Positions 13,459 through 20,700 of a DNA stretch of 20,700 bases are shown here, piece by piece. The stretch comes from DASPJR01 sp035628505 (lineage in GTDB: Bacteria > Planctomycetota > SZUA-567 > H5-PLA8). Under the pieces are notes generated by a model. It did not search any database, was not told the DNA's origin, and saw only the letters and a list, made by a program, of their open reading frames with translations. Position numbers and translations under genes: made by a program. The number at the start of each line of letters is the position of its first letter. The stretch's first letter is position 1. The DNA lies in assembly GCA_035628505.1 (NCBI GenBank), contig DASPJR010000026.1, positions 1 through 20,700 on the forward strand. The letters run 5' to 3'.

Positions 13459-14252
13459 CAGGCGGCTGCGAGCTGTTCTTCCTTCGGTTCCTGTTGCATC
13501 AAATGATAGAGGTACTGAGTATCTATGTAATCAACAATGGACAAATCGAACTCTTGCAACGATTGCATCACAGCATTCAACTCGTCCAGCGTTGGGCGGC
13601 TACCCTTTAATGCGATTTGAAGTAATGGATAAACGTTTTCTACAATGAAGCGCCGAGACTTCCGAAAACGCCAGATCAGGCACAGCGGAACGGCTATCAT
13701 TCCTGTTGCAAACCCGGAGACGATTCCAAGCGACTTGGTAATATCTGGATTCTTGCTTATGGGTGCAGCTACAACTGCAGTAACGATTCCGATAACGATC
13801 GCAATACAAAATCCATACATTGTTCCTTCCTTGATCAACAGCAGCGGTGAACAGTGATTCGGAAGGAGGTGATTGACCAGTTGAAACGGCTCCTTTAACC
13901 AGGCAATCCGTTCCTGGCTGGTTGTTGTCTCTCCACGTACGCGTTCCGCGAGCGCTAATTCATTTTTGTACTTTGACCGCACATCTGGGTGCGTACGTTG
14001 GATTAATTCCTCGAGTGCTGAAGTTTGCGGCTCCAGATTCAGATAATTTGACGTCTTCGTACCACAAGAAAATTTACAACTAAGGCAATTCATTGTGAGT
14101 TCTAATTCCGACTCATGAACTGAAATGAAATACGTGTGCGTTTGTTGCGACAGCTGTGTAATCTTAAATGCTCTGATGCGCCGGCAGAATGGGCAGAAGT
14201 CTGCGGCGTAACCGAGTGGCGTTTCTTCAATACTCCAACCGATTACGATCAT
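13458..14252 (-). CDS. Hypothetical membrane protein with N-terminal zinc ribbon
   Basis: A 264-residue protein, family not recognised. C20-P-F-C23 and C56-L-S-C59 form two knuckles of a likely zinc ribbon. A charged helical region follows. Two membrane segments are at about 145-165 (MYGFCIAIVIGIVTAVVAAP) and 173-195 (GIVSGFATGMIAVPLCLIW), and a cytosolic C-terminal part carries LDELNAVMQSLQEFD and ends in EEQLAAA. The ATG has GGGAG 8 nt upstream. By eye the gene is clearly more AT-rich than the M24 peptidase and RNase Y genes upstream, which may point to transfer. It begins 17 bp after the peptidase stop, so read-through expression is likely. Confidence 0.7.
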   Translation of the reverse strand: MIVIGWSIEETPLGYAADFCPFCRRIRAFKITQLSQQTHTYFISVHESELELTMNCLSCKFSCGTKTSNYLNLEPQTSALEELIQRTHPDVRSKYKNELALAERVRGETTTSQERIAWLKEPFQLVNHLLPNHCSPLLLIKEGTMYGFCIAIVIGIVTAVVAAPISKNPDITKSLGIVSGFATGMIAVPLCLIWRFRKSRRFIVENVYPLLQIALKGSRPTLDELNAVMQSLQEFDLSIVDYIDTQYLYHLMQQEPKEEQLAAA

Positions 14253-14269
14253 TTGTTTTGCTCCCTCTA

Positions 14270-15451
14270 TTATTCAACATTCAATATGAGCTCCTTCTGC
14301 ACCGCTCCTTCAATGCGGGCGCGTCCGTCGAGTCCGATATAGACATTGATCTCGCTGCGCACCCCGACGTCGCCTTTGTATATGCCCGGCTCTATCGAAA
14401 ATAGCGAGCCCGGCAGCAGCGCGCGCTCGTCCTTTGTTTCCAGCCCGTCGATGTTCGCGCCCTGCCCGTGGACGCTTGTGTCGATCGAGTGGCCCGTGCG
14501 ATGGATGAAATACTTTCCGTAGCCGGCGTTCGCGATGACGTCCCGGCAGGCCTTGTCGACTTCCCAGCCGCGCAGCGTTTTCTTTTTTGCGAGCGCGTTT
14601 TCGACGCAGGCGACGGCCGCATCGCGCGCGCGGATGACGATGCCAAAGACTTTCGCGTAATCGGAAGGCGCCTTCGCGCCGATATAGCCGCACCACGTAA
14701 TGTCGTAGAAGACCGCGCCCGGCTCGTTGAGTTTAGCCCAGAGATCGATCAGCACGCGGTCGTTCTTTTTGAATGCCCTCGTGTTTTTAGCATTGGGTTC
14801 GAAATGCGGATCGGCCGCGTGGCCGTTGGCGGCGACGATTGGCGCGTGATTTCCGCAGGTGAGATTTTCATCCTTGAAGCGGTAGAGAATGAATTGCTGA
14901 ACGTCGAGCTCGGTAATTTTCTTGCCCTTGCGCACCGAGCTGAAAATCAGCTCAAAGGCTTCATCCTTGATCTCTTGAATCGCCTTGCCGGCGCGCTGAT
15001 GGCTGCGGAAGCGCTTCCCGTCGACGTGCGAATACAGCCGCTGCACCAGATCTGCCGACGAGACGACATTCGCGCCGAACGATCGGACCAGTTCAATCGT
15101 TCCCGCGTCCACCGTCGAGACCGTCGGAATGTTATTCAGCGGCGAATACTGCATCGCGACGCGTTTCTGATTTTTCAGGATGCTCTTCAAGCCGGCATGC
15201 AATTCCACCCAGCCGCTGTACATGACTTTTCTGCCGGGCAGCGCATCCAGAAATGCCGGCTCAATGGCGTGAACCAGCTTCAGCGGCGTGCCGCGCGCGG
15301 GAATAAAATAAAACCAGCGCCGCGAGCACGATTTGTTGATATCGAGCCCGAGAATCGTGTACGCGATCTTCTCCCGGTTGTGAAAATCGCAAAAGAGCCA
15401 GCCGTCGAGTTTCTGCGCGGCAATCGCCGCCTGGATGTTTTTAAGATTCAT
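14270..15451 (-). CDS. M24-family metallopeptidase (Xaa-Pro aminopeptidase-like)
   Basis: A 393-residue protein with an N-terminal creatinase-like domain (about 1-150) and a C-terminal pita-bread catalytic domain. The dinuclear metal site is complete: D236 (LIDLW), D250 (YDITW), H321 (HRTGHSID), E354 (FSIEPGIY) and E367 (GVRSEINVY). H211 in NGHAADPH is the usual substrate-binding His. It should remove an N-terminal residue ahead of proline from peptides, or cleave a related dipeptide, in the cytosol. The frame is open upstream to 15583, but that part (SALSILCIMHYALR) is translated repeat and intergenic sequence, so the ATG at 15451 (MNLKNIQAAI) is chosen even though no Shine-Dalgarno precedes it. 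It follows rny on the same strand. Confidence 0.92.
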   Translation of the reverse strand: MNLKNIQAAIAAQKLDGWLFCDFHNREKIAYTILGLDINKSCSRRWFYFIPARGTPLKLVHAIEPAFLDALPGRKVMYSGWVELHAGLKSILKNQKRVAMQYSPLNNIPTVSTVDAGTIELVRSFGANVVSSADLVQRLYSHVDGKRFRSHQRAGKAIQEIKDEAFELIFSSVRKGKKITELDVQQFILYRFKDENLTCGNHAPIVAANGHAADPHFEPNAKNTRAFKKNDRVLIDLWAKLNEPGAVFYDITWCGYIGAKAPSDYAKVFGIVIRARDAAVACVENALAKKKTLRGWEVDKACRDVIANAGYGKYFIHRTGHSIDTSVHGQGANIDGLETKDERALLPGSLFSIEPGIYKGDVGVRSEINVYIGLDGRARIEGAVQKELILNVE

Positions 15452-15570
15452 GGTCCGTAATGCATAATGCATGATGCATAAAATGGAAAGAGCGCTGTGC
15501 TCTATAAATAAGCGAGCAGCCCGGATGACAGGGCTGCCCGCCTTTGATTCAACATTTAGCCGGCGGGACG
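15452..15570. repeat. ATGCATT-type repeat and REP-like hairpins between rny and the peptidase gene
   Basis: 15457-15480 holds tandem ATGCATTATGCAT-like units directly in front of the peptidase start. 15514-15535 is a perfect hairpin with GCAGCCC and GGGCTGC arms (8-nt loop), and GCCGGC is repeated at 15560 and 15569. The GC hairpins lie just downstream of the rny stop and could act as an attenuator or RNA-stabilising end. No clear T-run follows. Confidence 0.6.
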
Positions 15571-15582
15571 CCGGCGATCCCA

Positions 15583-17169
15583 TTACCGCGCGTATTCGAT
15601 GAAGCGCGCTTCCCGGATCAGCGTCACGCGGACTTCGCCCGGATAGCTGAGCTCCTCTTCGATCTGCTTGGCGATGTCCCGCGCCACGGACGCGCAGCCG
15701 GCATCGTCGAGCTGATCGGCTTTCGCCAGCACGCGGACTTCGCGGCCGGCCTGGATCGCGAAGGCTTTTTCGATGCCCTTCTTCGTCGTGGCGATCTCCT
15801 CGAGCTTCTTCATGCGCTGCACGTACTTTTCGAGGCTCTCGCGGCGCGCGCCCGGACGCGCGGCGGAAATGGCGTCTGCAATCTGCACCAGGATCGGGTA
15901 CAGGCTGTGGATTTCGATATCGCCGTGATGCCCGCCGATTGCTTCGCAGACTTCGATCCGCTCCTCGACCTGCTTGGCCACATCCATGCCGATCTGCGGA
16001 TGCGTGCCCTCGGTCTCCTGGTCGAGCGCCTTTCCGCAGTCATGCAGCAGTCCGCAACGCTTGGCCAGCTGTACATCGAGCTTCAGCTCCGCGGCGAGCA
16101 GCCCGCAGATGTGCGCGACTTCCTGCGAATGGCCCAGCACGTTCTGGCCGTAGCTGGTGCGGTAGCGCAGCCGTCCCAGCATGTTTCGCAGGCGCGGGTG
16201 CAGATCGTGGCAGCCGAACTGGATCGCCACGTCTTTGCCCGTCTTGTCGATGAGCTCCATGACTTCTTTTTCGGCCTTCGCCGCGCACTCTTCGATGCGC
16301 GTGGGATGGATGCGGCCGTCCTGCACGAGATTGAGCATGGCGATGCGTGCGATCTCGCGCCGCACGGGTTCGAAGCCGGACAGCACCACGACTCCTGGCG
16401 TATCGTCGACAATGACGTCCACGCCCGTGGCTTTTTCGAAGGCTCGGATGTTGCGGCCTTCCTTGCCGATGATGCGGCCCTTCATGTCGTCGGAGGGCAG
16501 GTCGATCGTCGAGACCGTATTCTCGGCCACGACTTCCGACGCCAGGCGCTGGATCGTATTCAGCACGATGCGGCGCGCTTCCTGGTCGGCATTTTCCTTG
16601 GCGCGGTTGACGGCGCGGTTGGTGAGCTCCGCGATTTCTCCGGCAATGTCGCGCTCGACGCGCTGCAGCAGCAGGGCCTTGGCCTGATCGGGCGTCATGC
16701 TGGTGATGGTCTGCAGCTTGCGGCGTTCTTCATCGATCAGCTGCGTCATCGTCGCATTTTTAGCCTCGATCTCCTTGAGCTGTTCCAGCTTTTTCTGCTC
16801 GACCTTCTTGAGCTCTTCTTCCTTGCGGGCCAGATCCTGTTCGCGTCGCTCCTGTGTCTGAAGCTTGCGGTCGATCATCTCCTCGCGCTTTTCAAGGCGC
16901 TTTTCGGTGTTGCGGTTTTCTTCCTGAAGGTCTTTAAGTTCCTTATCGAATTCGCGGCGTTTCTTAAGCTGTTCCTCGGCGTTTTCGGCTTTCAGTTTCG
17001 CGGCTTCGGCTCGCGCTTCGTCCAGCAACCTCTGTTTGACTGTCTCTGCTTCCTTGCGTGCCTGGGCCTCGAATTCAAGACTCTTATTCTTCTGTGTCAG
17101 CGCGGCGATCAACCAGCCAATGATCAGCCCCGCGACGGCTCCAACGATGTATGGAACGTACGGCGGCAT
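15583..17169 (-). CDS. rny: Ribonuclease Y
   Basis: A 528-residue membrane-anchored endoribonuclease that starts mRNA decay, normal in length. The order of parts is an N-terminal membrane helix (about 7-24, IVGAVAGLIIGWLIAAL), a long charged coiled coil (about 28-155), a KH RNA-binding domain (about 218-280) with the IIGKEGRN loop at 233-240, and an HD hydrolase domain (about 343-435) with metal residues H347, H376-D377 (LLHDCGKA) and H390. HDCGK replaces the more usual HDIGK, which should not affect metal binding. The C-terminus RVTLIREARFIEYAR is typical. The ATG follows GAGGGGG about 9 nt upstream. No gene lies for ~820 bp upstream, so the transcript may have a long structured leader or be preceded by a separate RNA. 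Confidence 0.98.
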   Translation of the reverse strand: MPPYVPYIVGAVAGLIIGWLIAALTQKNKSLEFEAQARKEAETVKQRLLDEARAEAAKLKAENAEEQLKKRREFDKELKDLQEENRNTEKRLEKREEMIDRKLQTQERREQDLARKEEELKKVEQKKLEQLKEIEAKNATMTQLIDEERRKLQTITSMTPDQAKALLLQRVERDIAGEIAELTNRAVNRAKENADQEARRIVLNTIQRLASEVVAENTVSTIDLPSDDMKGRIIGKEGRNIRAFEKATGVDVIVDDTPGVVVLSGFEPVRREIARIAMLNLVQDGRIHPTRIEECAAKAEKEVMELIDKTGKDVAIQFGCHDLHPRLRNMLGRLRYRTSYGQNVLGHSQEVAHICGLLAAELKLDVQLAKRCGLLHDCGKALDQETEGTHPQIGMDVAKQVEERIEVCEAIGGHHGDIEIHSLYPILVQIADAISAARPGARRESLEKYVQRMKKLEEIATTKKGIEKAFAIQAGREVRVLAKADQLDDAGCASVARDIAKQIEEELSYPGEVRVTLIREARFIEYAR

Positions 17170-17327
17170 GGGCTATTACCCCCTCTTTGGAATGGCGTGG
17201 ACAATGGGTCTCGAAATGATTGAGGCGTGCGGTTTGCATTAGCCATAGTTGCCTCAACCGGGATGGAGCCCCGATCCGCGGATGCGCGCTCGCGATTCTC
17301 TGCGTTGCAGATTGCCGCGCCGCCACA

Positions 17328-17438
17328 GTCCGCCCCGCTAAGCCGCTTTCTGAGTGGCCGCGGAACACCGTGGTGAACAGACCGATGGGTCTGTAACAGG
17401 TTCAGGCCAGTGCCCGAACCTTCAGCGAGGGTAGAGTG
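17328..17438 (-). ncRNA. Rod-shaped structured RNA, possibly 6S-like
   Basis: Three coaxial stems can be drawn: outer 17333-17339 with 17424-17431 (one bulge), middle 17355-17359 with 17405-17409, and apical 17377-17383 with 17388-17394. They leave a large asymmetric internal loop of 10 and 17 nt that contains GGTGTTCCGCGG on the minus strand. A rod with a central bubble, placed just upstream of rny, is where 6S RNA is often found in some phyla. The outer stem is shorter than in typical 6S and the full ~180-nt fold was not established. It could equally be part of the rny leader. Confidence 0.3.
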
Positions 17439-17916
17439 ATTCAACGTAGAGCTCGCTTTGGAACTGCAGCTTGATTCTGCAATTCCATATGCCCAAGCCG
17501 GACGGCTTGAAAGGCACGCGTTTAAGAAAGTCACGTCCGCAACAAGGTAACCGGAGTCGTCCTCGTCACACCCGCGTATTCCAGAAGCGCATTAACCAAT
17601 CGTCTTGACCTCGGCAGTGCATCGTGCTTCGCGTTTGTTTTGGCGTCCAGTCACATTCACCCAGATGGCCTCGCAGGACCACATCTCGAATTCGAAGGTA
17701 CGGCATTCGAGACTTACAGGGCTGCGGCGCAGTTTCCTACGCCGGACGTAGCAGCCAACCCCCCACACATTTTCTAACGCTGGGCACGTTTCAAAACTGA
17801 TCCAAACAGTGCCTTTTGTAAAAGGCTCGGTTCAAATCGTTTCAAATCGAGCTTCTAAACGTATCCCGCATGTGGTCAAAAATCCGCATGCGTTCACTAA
17901 ACCCTCATGGGGTCTA

Positions 17917-17944
17917 AATTTATATGCTTTGCACGTTTCGTCAA
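17917..17944 (-). promoter_or_regulatory. Candidate promoter driving the non-coding region and/or rny
   Basis: On the minus strand TTGACG (17944-17939) is followed after 16 nt by TAAATT (17922-17917). An overlapping TATAAA (17924-17919) would have a short 14-nt spacer. The locality is markedly AT-rich. Transcription would start near 17910 and run through the hairpin region toward rny. Confidence 0.4.
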
Positions 17945-17994
17945 TACACTTTCGCACGAAGTGGGCGTGACGAACTTACACAAAAACCGGTCTT

Positions 17995-18450
17995 TCACTC
18001 ATCGCACTGTTGATTTTTTAGCAATTCGGCAATTTTCGGTGCAGTGTGCACCTCGCCTTCTCCAATTCCCGGACAGCGCTGCGCTTCGCGCAGCCATGCA
18101 AACGGGCTTTTCATTATCTCCGGCCAAAAGGGATAATCGCGGCATTGCTTTGGCCGCACGTCGTAGACGCTGCAGCCTTTTTTTTCGTCGAGCAGCACGC
18201 AGTCGCCGTTGCGTTTTTCGGTCAGAGACATCTTGCCCGACGAATACTGCCGCACGAACGAATCTGTAAATTCGCGCTCATCCATTTTCATGAACGCCGC
18301 GATTTTTTTCAGCTCCTCCTGCGTGATGAACACATCGCCGGGGGCTCCGCCGCAGCAGCGCACGCATCCGGTGATACACGAAAACTTCACGCCTTCAGCG
18401 AACCACGTTTGCAGCGCGCCAGAGTTTTCGGCGCGGGCGGGAGAACTCAT
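17995..18450 (-). CDS. YkgJ-type cysteine-cluster protein
   Basis: A 151-residue member of the CxxCxxCC family, proteins thought to bind a zinc ion or Fe-S cluster through clustered cysteines. The biochemical role is unsettled. The pattern is complete: C25-x3-C29-x2-C32-C33 (FSCITGCVRCCGG), then C84, C93 (KGCSVYDVRPKQCRDYPFWPE), C103 and C126 in AQRCPGIG. The ATG overlaps the stop of pssA (ATGA at 18447-18450), so the two are translationally coupled. It is the third gene of the psd-pssA run. A link to phospholipid synthesis is suggested only by position. Confidence 0.92.
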   Translation of the reverse strand: MSSPARAENSGALQTWFAEGVKFSCITGCVRCCGGAPGDVFITQEELKKIAAFMKMDEREFTDSFVRQYSSGKMSLTEKRNGDCVLLDEKKGCSVYDVRPKQCRDYPFWPEIMKSPFAWLREAQRCPGIGEGEVHTAPKIAELLKNQQCDE

Positions 18451-19430
18451 GGCGCGGGCGGCTCCTTGACCGCTTCAAGCGCCGCACGCGAGGGCGTCTG
18501 TATCGGCGGCTTGGGCACATCGTTCAGTGTCGGCAGCGGCGCCATGGGCTCGGATGCCGCGAGCCATTCCTTCGGACGGTGGCTGGGGACGAACTGGTAG
18601 CGGATCTCGTTGAGCAATCCCAGCAGCATGTAGCCATTGAAGGCCATCGCGAAAACAATCTCGTGCTGCATCACGAAGAGCACGAGTATCAGTCCCAGCA
18701 TCAGCAGATGCATGAACGACTTTCGCCCGCGCAGGAAGCGGTCGCCCACGTGCGGGTAGAGCACGCGCGATACCATCAGCACGCCCAGCCCCAGCATGAT
18801 GAACGGCAGTGCGACCATCAGCGGCTGAAACGCCGCGATGCGGAACTGTTCCAGGCGGGGAAGACTTTCAATCGGGGCGTGCGGCGAGATGCCCGGGATG
18901 ATCAGCATGGTCAGGCTCGCCACGCATCCGGCCGCACCAGGCGATGGCATGCCGAAGAAGAAATCCTTGTGTCCCGTCTCAGACTCCACGTTATAGCGCG
19001 CCAGGCGCAGTGCCGCGCAGCAGGCATAAACACCCAGCAGCGGGAAAATGAAGCGGTCCTTGAGCCAGTAGGGCGTCTCTGTGCCGAGCTGCAGGTCGAT
19101 CATGACTTTCACGAGAATCGCCGGCGCGATGCCGAACGAGACCACGTCGCAGAGCGAATCCATCTCCATGCCGAACTTGCTGGCGGACTTCGTCCAGCGC
19201 GCGACTTTGCCATCCATGACGTCAAAGAGCATCGCGCCGAAAATCAGCAGGCTGGACCAGTAGAGGCACGCCGAGGCATCGAGATTCATTTCGCGCGGCG
19301 GGTGTGATGCGCGCATGGCCAGCATGATCGAACCCAGTCCGCACAGCAGGTTGCCAAGCGTGACGAGGGTCGGCACGGGATGCACGCCCATCAATAATCG
19401 CCTTGGCCTGTCTTTTCCGAAACGTTTCAT
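18447..19430 (-). CDS. pssA: CDP-diacylglycerol-serine O-phosphatidyltransferase
   Basis: A 327-residue integral membrane enzyme that makes phosphatidylserine from CDP-diacylglycerol and L-serine. The CDP-alcohol phosphotransferase signature is complete: D70-x2-D73-G74-x2-A77-R78-x8-G87-x3-D91-x3-D95. Several membrane helices are predicted, roughly 22-40, 55-72, 95-112, 130-145, 165-180 and two or three between 205 and 280. The last ~50 residues form a Pro/Ala-rich soluble tail (PLPTLNDVPKPPIQTP) that is longer than in common PssA proteins. The ATG has AAGGA about 5 nt upstream. It sits 89 bp downstream of psd, the next enzyme of the pathway, and overlaps ykgJ. Confidence 0.96.
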   Translation of the reverse strand: MKRFGKDRPRRLLMGVHPVPTLVTLGNLLCGLGSIMLAMRASHPPREMNLDASACLYWSSLLIFGAMLFDVMDGKVARWTKSASKFGMEMDSLCDVVSFGIAPAILVKVMIDLQLGTETPYWLKDRFIFPLLGVYACCAALRLARYNVESETGHKDFFFGMPSPGAAGCVASLTMLIIPGISPHAPIESLPRLEQFRIAAFQPLMVALPFIMLGLGVLMVSRVLYPHVGDRFLRGRKSFMHLLMLGLILVLFVMQHEIVFAMAFNGYMLLGLLNEIRYQFVPSHRPKEWLAASEPMAPLPTLNDVPKPPIQTPSRAALEAVKEPPAP

Positions 19431-19519
19431 GCTGATCCTTGCTGCTCTGCTGAAAGGTGATATTCGCCTTCGGACATTGTCTCAAAAAGCTGCCTCATAC
19501 ACAACAGAAATGCCTGCCG

Positions 19520-20323
19520 TTAATGATTATCGGAAGCTTCGATTGCCGCCGCTTCCGCACTGAGCCGCTTCTCTGCAAGCGCAACGTCGCCGCTGAGCAT
19601 TGCTTCGCCGCTGAAGACCATCTGCTCCGGCTGATCGTGCGGCGCCTTGGGCACTGTTAGATTGACTTTGCATAGGGGAGTTGTGCCCCCGACGACGTTG
19701 TCGCCGATCTTCACGAGGCACTCAGCGAACTGTTCGATCGGCACATACAGTTCCGTGCGCGAACCGAATTTGATCATGCCGTAGCGCTGGCCGCGCTTGA
19801 GCTGCGCGCCGTAATCGGTCTGACAGATGATGCGCCGCGCAAGGATGCCGGTCACTTGCCGCACCATGACGCGCAGGCCGCCTTCGAGCTCCAGGCCGAG
19901 CGACACGCATTCGTTGCGCGTCGGCGCCTCGGGGTTATAAGCCGGAAGAAATTCGCCCGCCTTGTACGTGATATGGCGGACCGTTCCCTCGCAGGGCGTG
20001 CGGTTGACGTGTACGTTGAAGGGCGAGAGGAAAATGCCGATGCGCTTGGCCTTTCCGCGGATGAAGTTCGGTTCATCGACTTCTTCAATGTCGGAGACTC
20101 TGCCGTCGGCGGGCGAGAGCATGATTTCCGGATCGTCGGTCCCGCTGCGTTCGGGATCACGGAAGAACCAGACGACGATTCCGAGTGGAATCAGGGGAAT
20201 CACCGCCAGTGCGGGGTGAACAAGCGCGAGCGCATACGCCGCCGAACCGCAGGCCAGCAGCGCGATGAGCATCTCATCGCCGCCGTACTCCGCCAGCCCC
20301 AGTGCTTTCATAATCTTTCGCAA
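19520..20323 (-). CDS. psd: Phosphatidylserine decarboxylase, short (PSD-A) type
   Basis: A 267-residue proenzyme that converts phosphatidylserine to phosphatidylethanolamine at the inner membrane. It contains a membrane region at about 17-53, then SPADGRV (70-76), SPFNVHVNRTP with H105 and H-containing neighbours (100-110), and the self-cleavage site G187-S188 in MIKFGSRTE, where Ser becomes the pyruvoyl group. A ~50-residue polar tail after VVGGTTPL is longer than usual. The preferred start is a TTG at 20323 with GGGAG 8 nt upstream; an ATG four codons later (20311) lacks a good binding site. It is the first gene of psd-pssA-ykgJ. The order decarboxylase then synthase is common in bacteria. 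Confidence 0.96.
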   Translation of the reverse strand: MRKIMKALGLAEYGGDEMLIALLACGSAAYALALVHPALAVIPLIPLGIVVWFFRDPERSGTDDPEIMLSPADGRVSDIEEVDEPNFIRGKAKRIGIFLSPFNVHVNRTPCEGTVRHITYKAGEFLPAYNPEAPTRNECVSLGLELEGGLRVMVRQVTGILARRIICQTDYGAQLKRGQRYGMIKFGSRTELYVPIEQFAECLVKIGDNVVGGTTPLCKVNLTVPKAPHDQPEQMVFSGEAMLSGDVALAEKRLSAEAAAIEASDNH

Positions 20324-20407
20324 ACGTAACGCTCCCGCAAAATGCTATTAATAGAACAACAAGAGAGTGATTTTAATTTCAAGGCGTCCTGAATTGAAAC
20401 AAAAAAC

Positions 20408-20460
20408 TCTCCCCGGACCTAACCCCCGGCCCCTTCCCTAAGAGGGAAGGGGAGAACGGC
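20408..20460. repeat. CCCCTTCCC-hairpin interspersed repeat
   Basis: A 9-bp hairpin CCCCTTCCC (20430-20438) / GGGAAGGGG (20444-20452) is embedded in the CTCTCCCCGGACC...CCCCCGGCC context typical of a widespread bacterial intergenic repeat. Its minus-strand translation reads SPSLLGKGPGVRSGES. It lies upstream of psd and is non-coding. Confidence 0.7.
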
Positions 20461-20529
20461 TCGCCGTCCGAGCGGGATCGGAGTGTACCCGACCCTACGC
20501 TTCGCAATTCAGCAATCGCAACTCCCAAA

Positions 20530-20580
20530 AAATCTCTGCGCACCTCCGCGTTCTCTGCGCCTCTGTGGTTAAGTCGTGAA
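20530..20580. repeat. CACAGAG-type repeat, third copy
   Basis: CTCTGCG, CACCTCCGCG, TTCTCTGCG and CCTCTGTGG units end in TTAAGTCGTG. The order of units and the AAGTCGTG tail are close to the 8.6-kb copy, so these two are more alike than either is to the 3.0-kb element. Confidence 0.7.
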
Positions 20581-20610
20581 AACATCGCGGCGAATTCCTC
20601 GAATCCGAAA

Positions 20611-20700
20611 TCACGAGGCCCACGCCTTCTCGCGTTCTGCAAAAAATTGCACGTGCTGCGCTTTGAGCTGGTCCCAGACGACCGCTTTCAGGCGTTCGTA
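20611..20700 (-). CDS. C-terminal end of an unidentified gene (partial)
   Basis: The minus-strand frame is open from the window edge to a TGA at 20611-20613. Its last residues read YERLKAVVWDQLKAQHVQ followed by FFAEREKAWAS, an amphipathic helix typical of a protein end. It is too short to assign. It would be transcribed in the same direction as psd, with the repeat-filled gap between. Confidence 0.5.
   Translation of the reverse strand, partial: YERLKAVVWDQLKAQHVQFFAEREKAWAS

Larger units (their letters stand above)
17170..17994 (-). other. Gene-free, hairpin-rich region upstream of rny
   Basis: This 825-bp region has no credible ORF. It does contain several stable hairpins: 17377-17394 (7-bp stem), 17460-17486 (4+5 bp around one mismatch), 17494-17509 (6 bp), 17684-17712 (7 bp), 17720-17756 (6+4 bp with a bulge) and 17811-17826 (6-7 bp). 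The upper end has a promoter-like sequence reading toward rny. The content suggests one large or two separate structured RNAs, or a long rny leader. It is not one of the interspersed repeat types seen elsewhere in the window. Confidence 0.6.

Noticed and set aside
14468..17223. Two long plus-strand ORFs (330 and 559 residues)
   Set aside because: They are antisense to the M24 peptidase and RNase Y, both with complete active-site motifs. The plus-strand translations are Ala/Asp/Leu/Arg shadow sequences.
17521..17570. AACAAGGTAACCGG and CGTCACACCC, strings reminiscent of the 3' end of 16S rRNA
   Set aside because: The two strings are in the wrong order and the surrounding sequence does not match 16S rRNA. 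Treated as chance.
17825..17860. GGTTCAAATC, a T-loop-like string that could mark a tRNA or tmRNA end
   Set aside because: The flanking bases do not form a T-stem or acceptor stem and no CCA follows. No other tRNA arms are found.

Overview
The window comes from a GC-rich Gram-negative-type bacterium (predicted lipoprotein, a secreted soluble-type sugar dehydrogenase, phosphatidylserine/phosphatidylethanolamine synthesis genes, RNase Y). Its gaps are crowded with short low-complexity interspersed repeats (CACAGAG-type, CACCCGT-type, GGATTGC-type, GGCAGT-type, ATGCATT-type and a CCCCTTCCC hairpin type). From general knowledge such repeats are common in Acidobacteriota, Verrucomicrobiota and Planctomycetota; an acidobacterial-like host is plausible, but no rRNA is present to prove it.

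Layout. 1-1.75 kb: the tail of an unidentified gene, a small membrane protein, and a convergent, overlapping glycosyltransferase. 1.8-3.9 kb: a zinc alcohol dehydrogenase behind a near-consensus sigma-70 promoter, then a sugar phosphate isomerase-like TIM barrel, separated by an inverted-repeat element. 4.1-5.4 kb: an ECF sigma factor and its probable membrane anti-sigma factor. 5.5-5.8 kb: an orphan Phd/YefM antitoxin. 5.9-9.8 kb (all minus): gap (GAPDH), a hypothetical gene, rpe, then three tandem paralogous membrane proteins of a family I do not recognise. 10.1-12.8 kb: a large secreted multidomain PQQ-type sugar dehydrogenase. 13.0-13.4 kb: a small Lys/Thr/Glu-rich lipoprotein with a very good sigma-54 promoter and a classical terminator. 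13.4-20.3 kb (all minus): psd, pssA and a YkgJ-type protein, then an ~820 bp gene-free but hairpin-rich stretch, then rny (RNase Y), an M24 peptidase and a zinc-ribbon membrane protein. The right edge carries the last codons of another minus gene.

Most of the window is housekeeping: central carbon metabolism (gap, rpe), phospholipid head-group synthesis (psd to pssA, the PS/PE route) and RNA turnover (rny). The less ordinary parts are the three-paralog membrane cluster translated behind rpe, the structured non-coding region upstream of rny, and the way repeats have become part of gene starts (rpe, and the leaders of the isomerase and the M24 peptidase). I found no CRISPR array, phage, transposase, tRNA or rRNA.
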